The notes under the pieces were generated by a model that did not search any database, had not been told where the DNA came from, and was given only the letters and a program-made list of their open reading frames with translations. 5,531 nt of DNA. It comes from an uncultured Dysgonomonas sp. Lineage in GTDB: Bacteria > Bacteroidota > Bacteroidia > Bacteroidales > Dysgonomonadaceae. Of this stretch, positions 5,271 through 5,531 are shown piece by piece (positions within the stretch are counted from its first letter, which is position 1; each line of letters begins with the position of its first letter). The translations under genes and the position numbers were made by a program. The DNA lies in the NCBI GenBank assembly GCA_945292135.1, contig CALYRA010000118.1:1-5531 (forward strand), given 5' to 3'.

Positions 5271-5531
5271 TTAAACTAAATTAGCAGCTAAAAATTTACG
5301 TATTTTTTCTGAATCTTCTCCTCTCTTCTCTATATAAGTTTTTGCTTGGTCTCCCAATATTTTTCCGACATTAAAATATTTGGATTGCGGATGAGATATT
5401 ATAATACCACTTACTGTGGCATTTGGTATCATTACACCATTTTCCGTCAGTACTACTCCCATTTCGTCTGATTGCAAAAGGTCATCATTCAATAGGAAAT
5501 TAATCGACTGATCCGGTATTGATGGATAACC
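5271..5531 (-). CDS. metH: Cobalamin-dependent methionine synthase, C-terminal end (partial; 5' part outside window)
   Basis: MetH transfers a methyl group from methyltetrahydrofolate to homocysteine through cobalamin. These last 86 codons belong to its C-terminal AdoMet-binding reactivation domain, which remethylates oxidised cobalamin using AdoMet and a reductant. The frame is open to the window edge and begins G-Y-P-S-I-P-D-Q-S, the conserved AdoMet-site segment (GYP.cPDh in E. coli). The family's LTENG.M, SG..ISHP.SKYF.VGKI..DQ and the closing R-K-F-L-A-A-N-L follow. The end matches the family's usual C-terminus and the stop is TAA. No start codon lies in the window; the TTG at 5492 is an internal leucine codon. 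The nearest same-strand gene downstream is the metal permease, 377 bases away, so co-transcription is not obvious. The family member is secure. Confidence 0.95.
   Translation of the reverse strand, partial: GYPSIPDQSINFLLNDDLLQSDEMGVVLTENGVMIPNATVSGIIISHPQSKYFNVGKILGDQAKTYIEKRGEDSEKIRKFLAANLV

Noticed and set aside
1..5531. CRISPR array, tRNA/rRNA genes, insertion sequence or phage attachment site
   Set aside because: No regularly spaced repeats, no cloverleaf or rRNA motifs, no transposase or integrase coding sequence seen on either strand.

Overview
The window is AT-rich bacterial DNA that looks like a member of Bacteroidota, most likely order Bacteroidales. The evidence is the close resemblance of the AlaS fragment to Bacteroides-type AlaRS as I remember it, the ThrE-type exporter split into two genes, and matches to the Bacteroidetes -7 promoter consensus TAnnTTTG upstream of genes. 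I see no phage, insertion sequence, CRISPR, rRNA or tRNA signature. The genes present are housekeeping and membrane transport genes. Both outer genes run off the window.

Layout: (1) 1-1662 (+) is the C-terminal ~60% of alanyl-tRNA synthetase, alaS. It carries an in-frame TGA at 16-18 where the family has glycine. (2) 1680-1715 is a stem-loop with an A-tract before it and a T-tract after it, a bidirectional terminator between alaS and the next, convergent gene. (3) 1732-2610 (-) is a YegS/DgkB/LCB5-type lipid kinase. (4) 2611-2732 is a divergent control region with -7 boxes pointing both ways and an 8-bp inverted repeat. (5) 2733 (or 2649)-3542 and 3548-4066 (+) are the two halves of a ThrE-type threonine/serine exporter, five bases apart and clearly one operon. 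(6) 4063-4893 (-) is a ZnuB/TroC-type metal ABC transporter permease. Its stop codon overlaps that of the exporter gene, and an A/T-only stem-loop spans the junction. (7) 4894-5270 is a 377-bp non-coding stretch with three dyad-symmetric elements, one of them overlapping a candidate promoter for the permease. (8) 5271-5531 (-) is the C-terminal end of cobalamin-dependent methionine synthase, metH, open to the window edge.

The genes do not form one pathway. The clear functional unit is the two-gene exporter. The permease needs an ATPase and a binding protein that are not in this window. The strongest anomaly is the TGA in alaS. The next most useful observations concern the regulatory DNA: the kinase/exporter divergent region, and the structured gap between metH and the permease. 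I found no convincing new multi-gene system.
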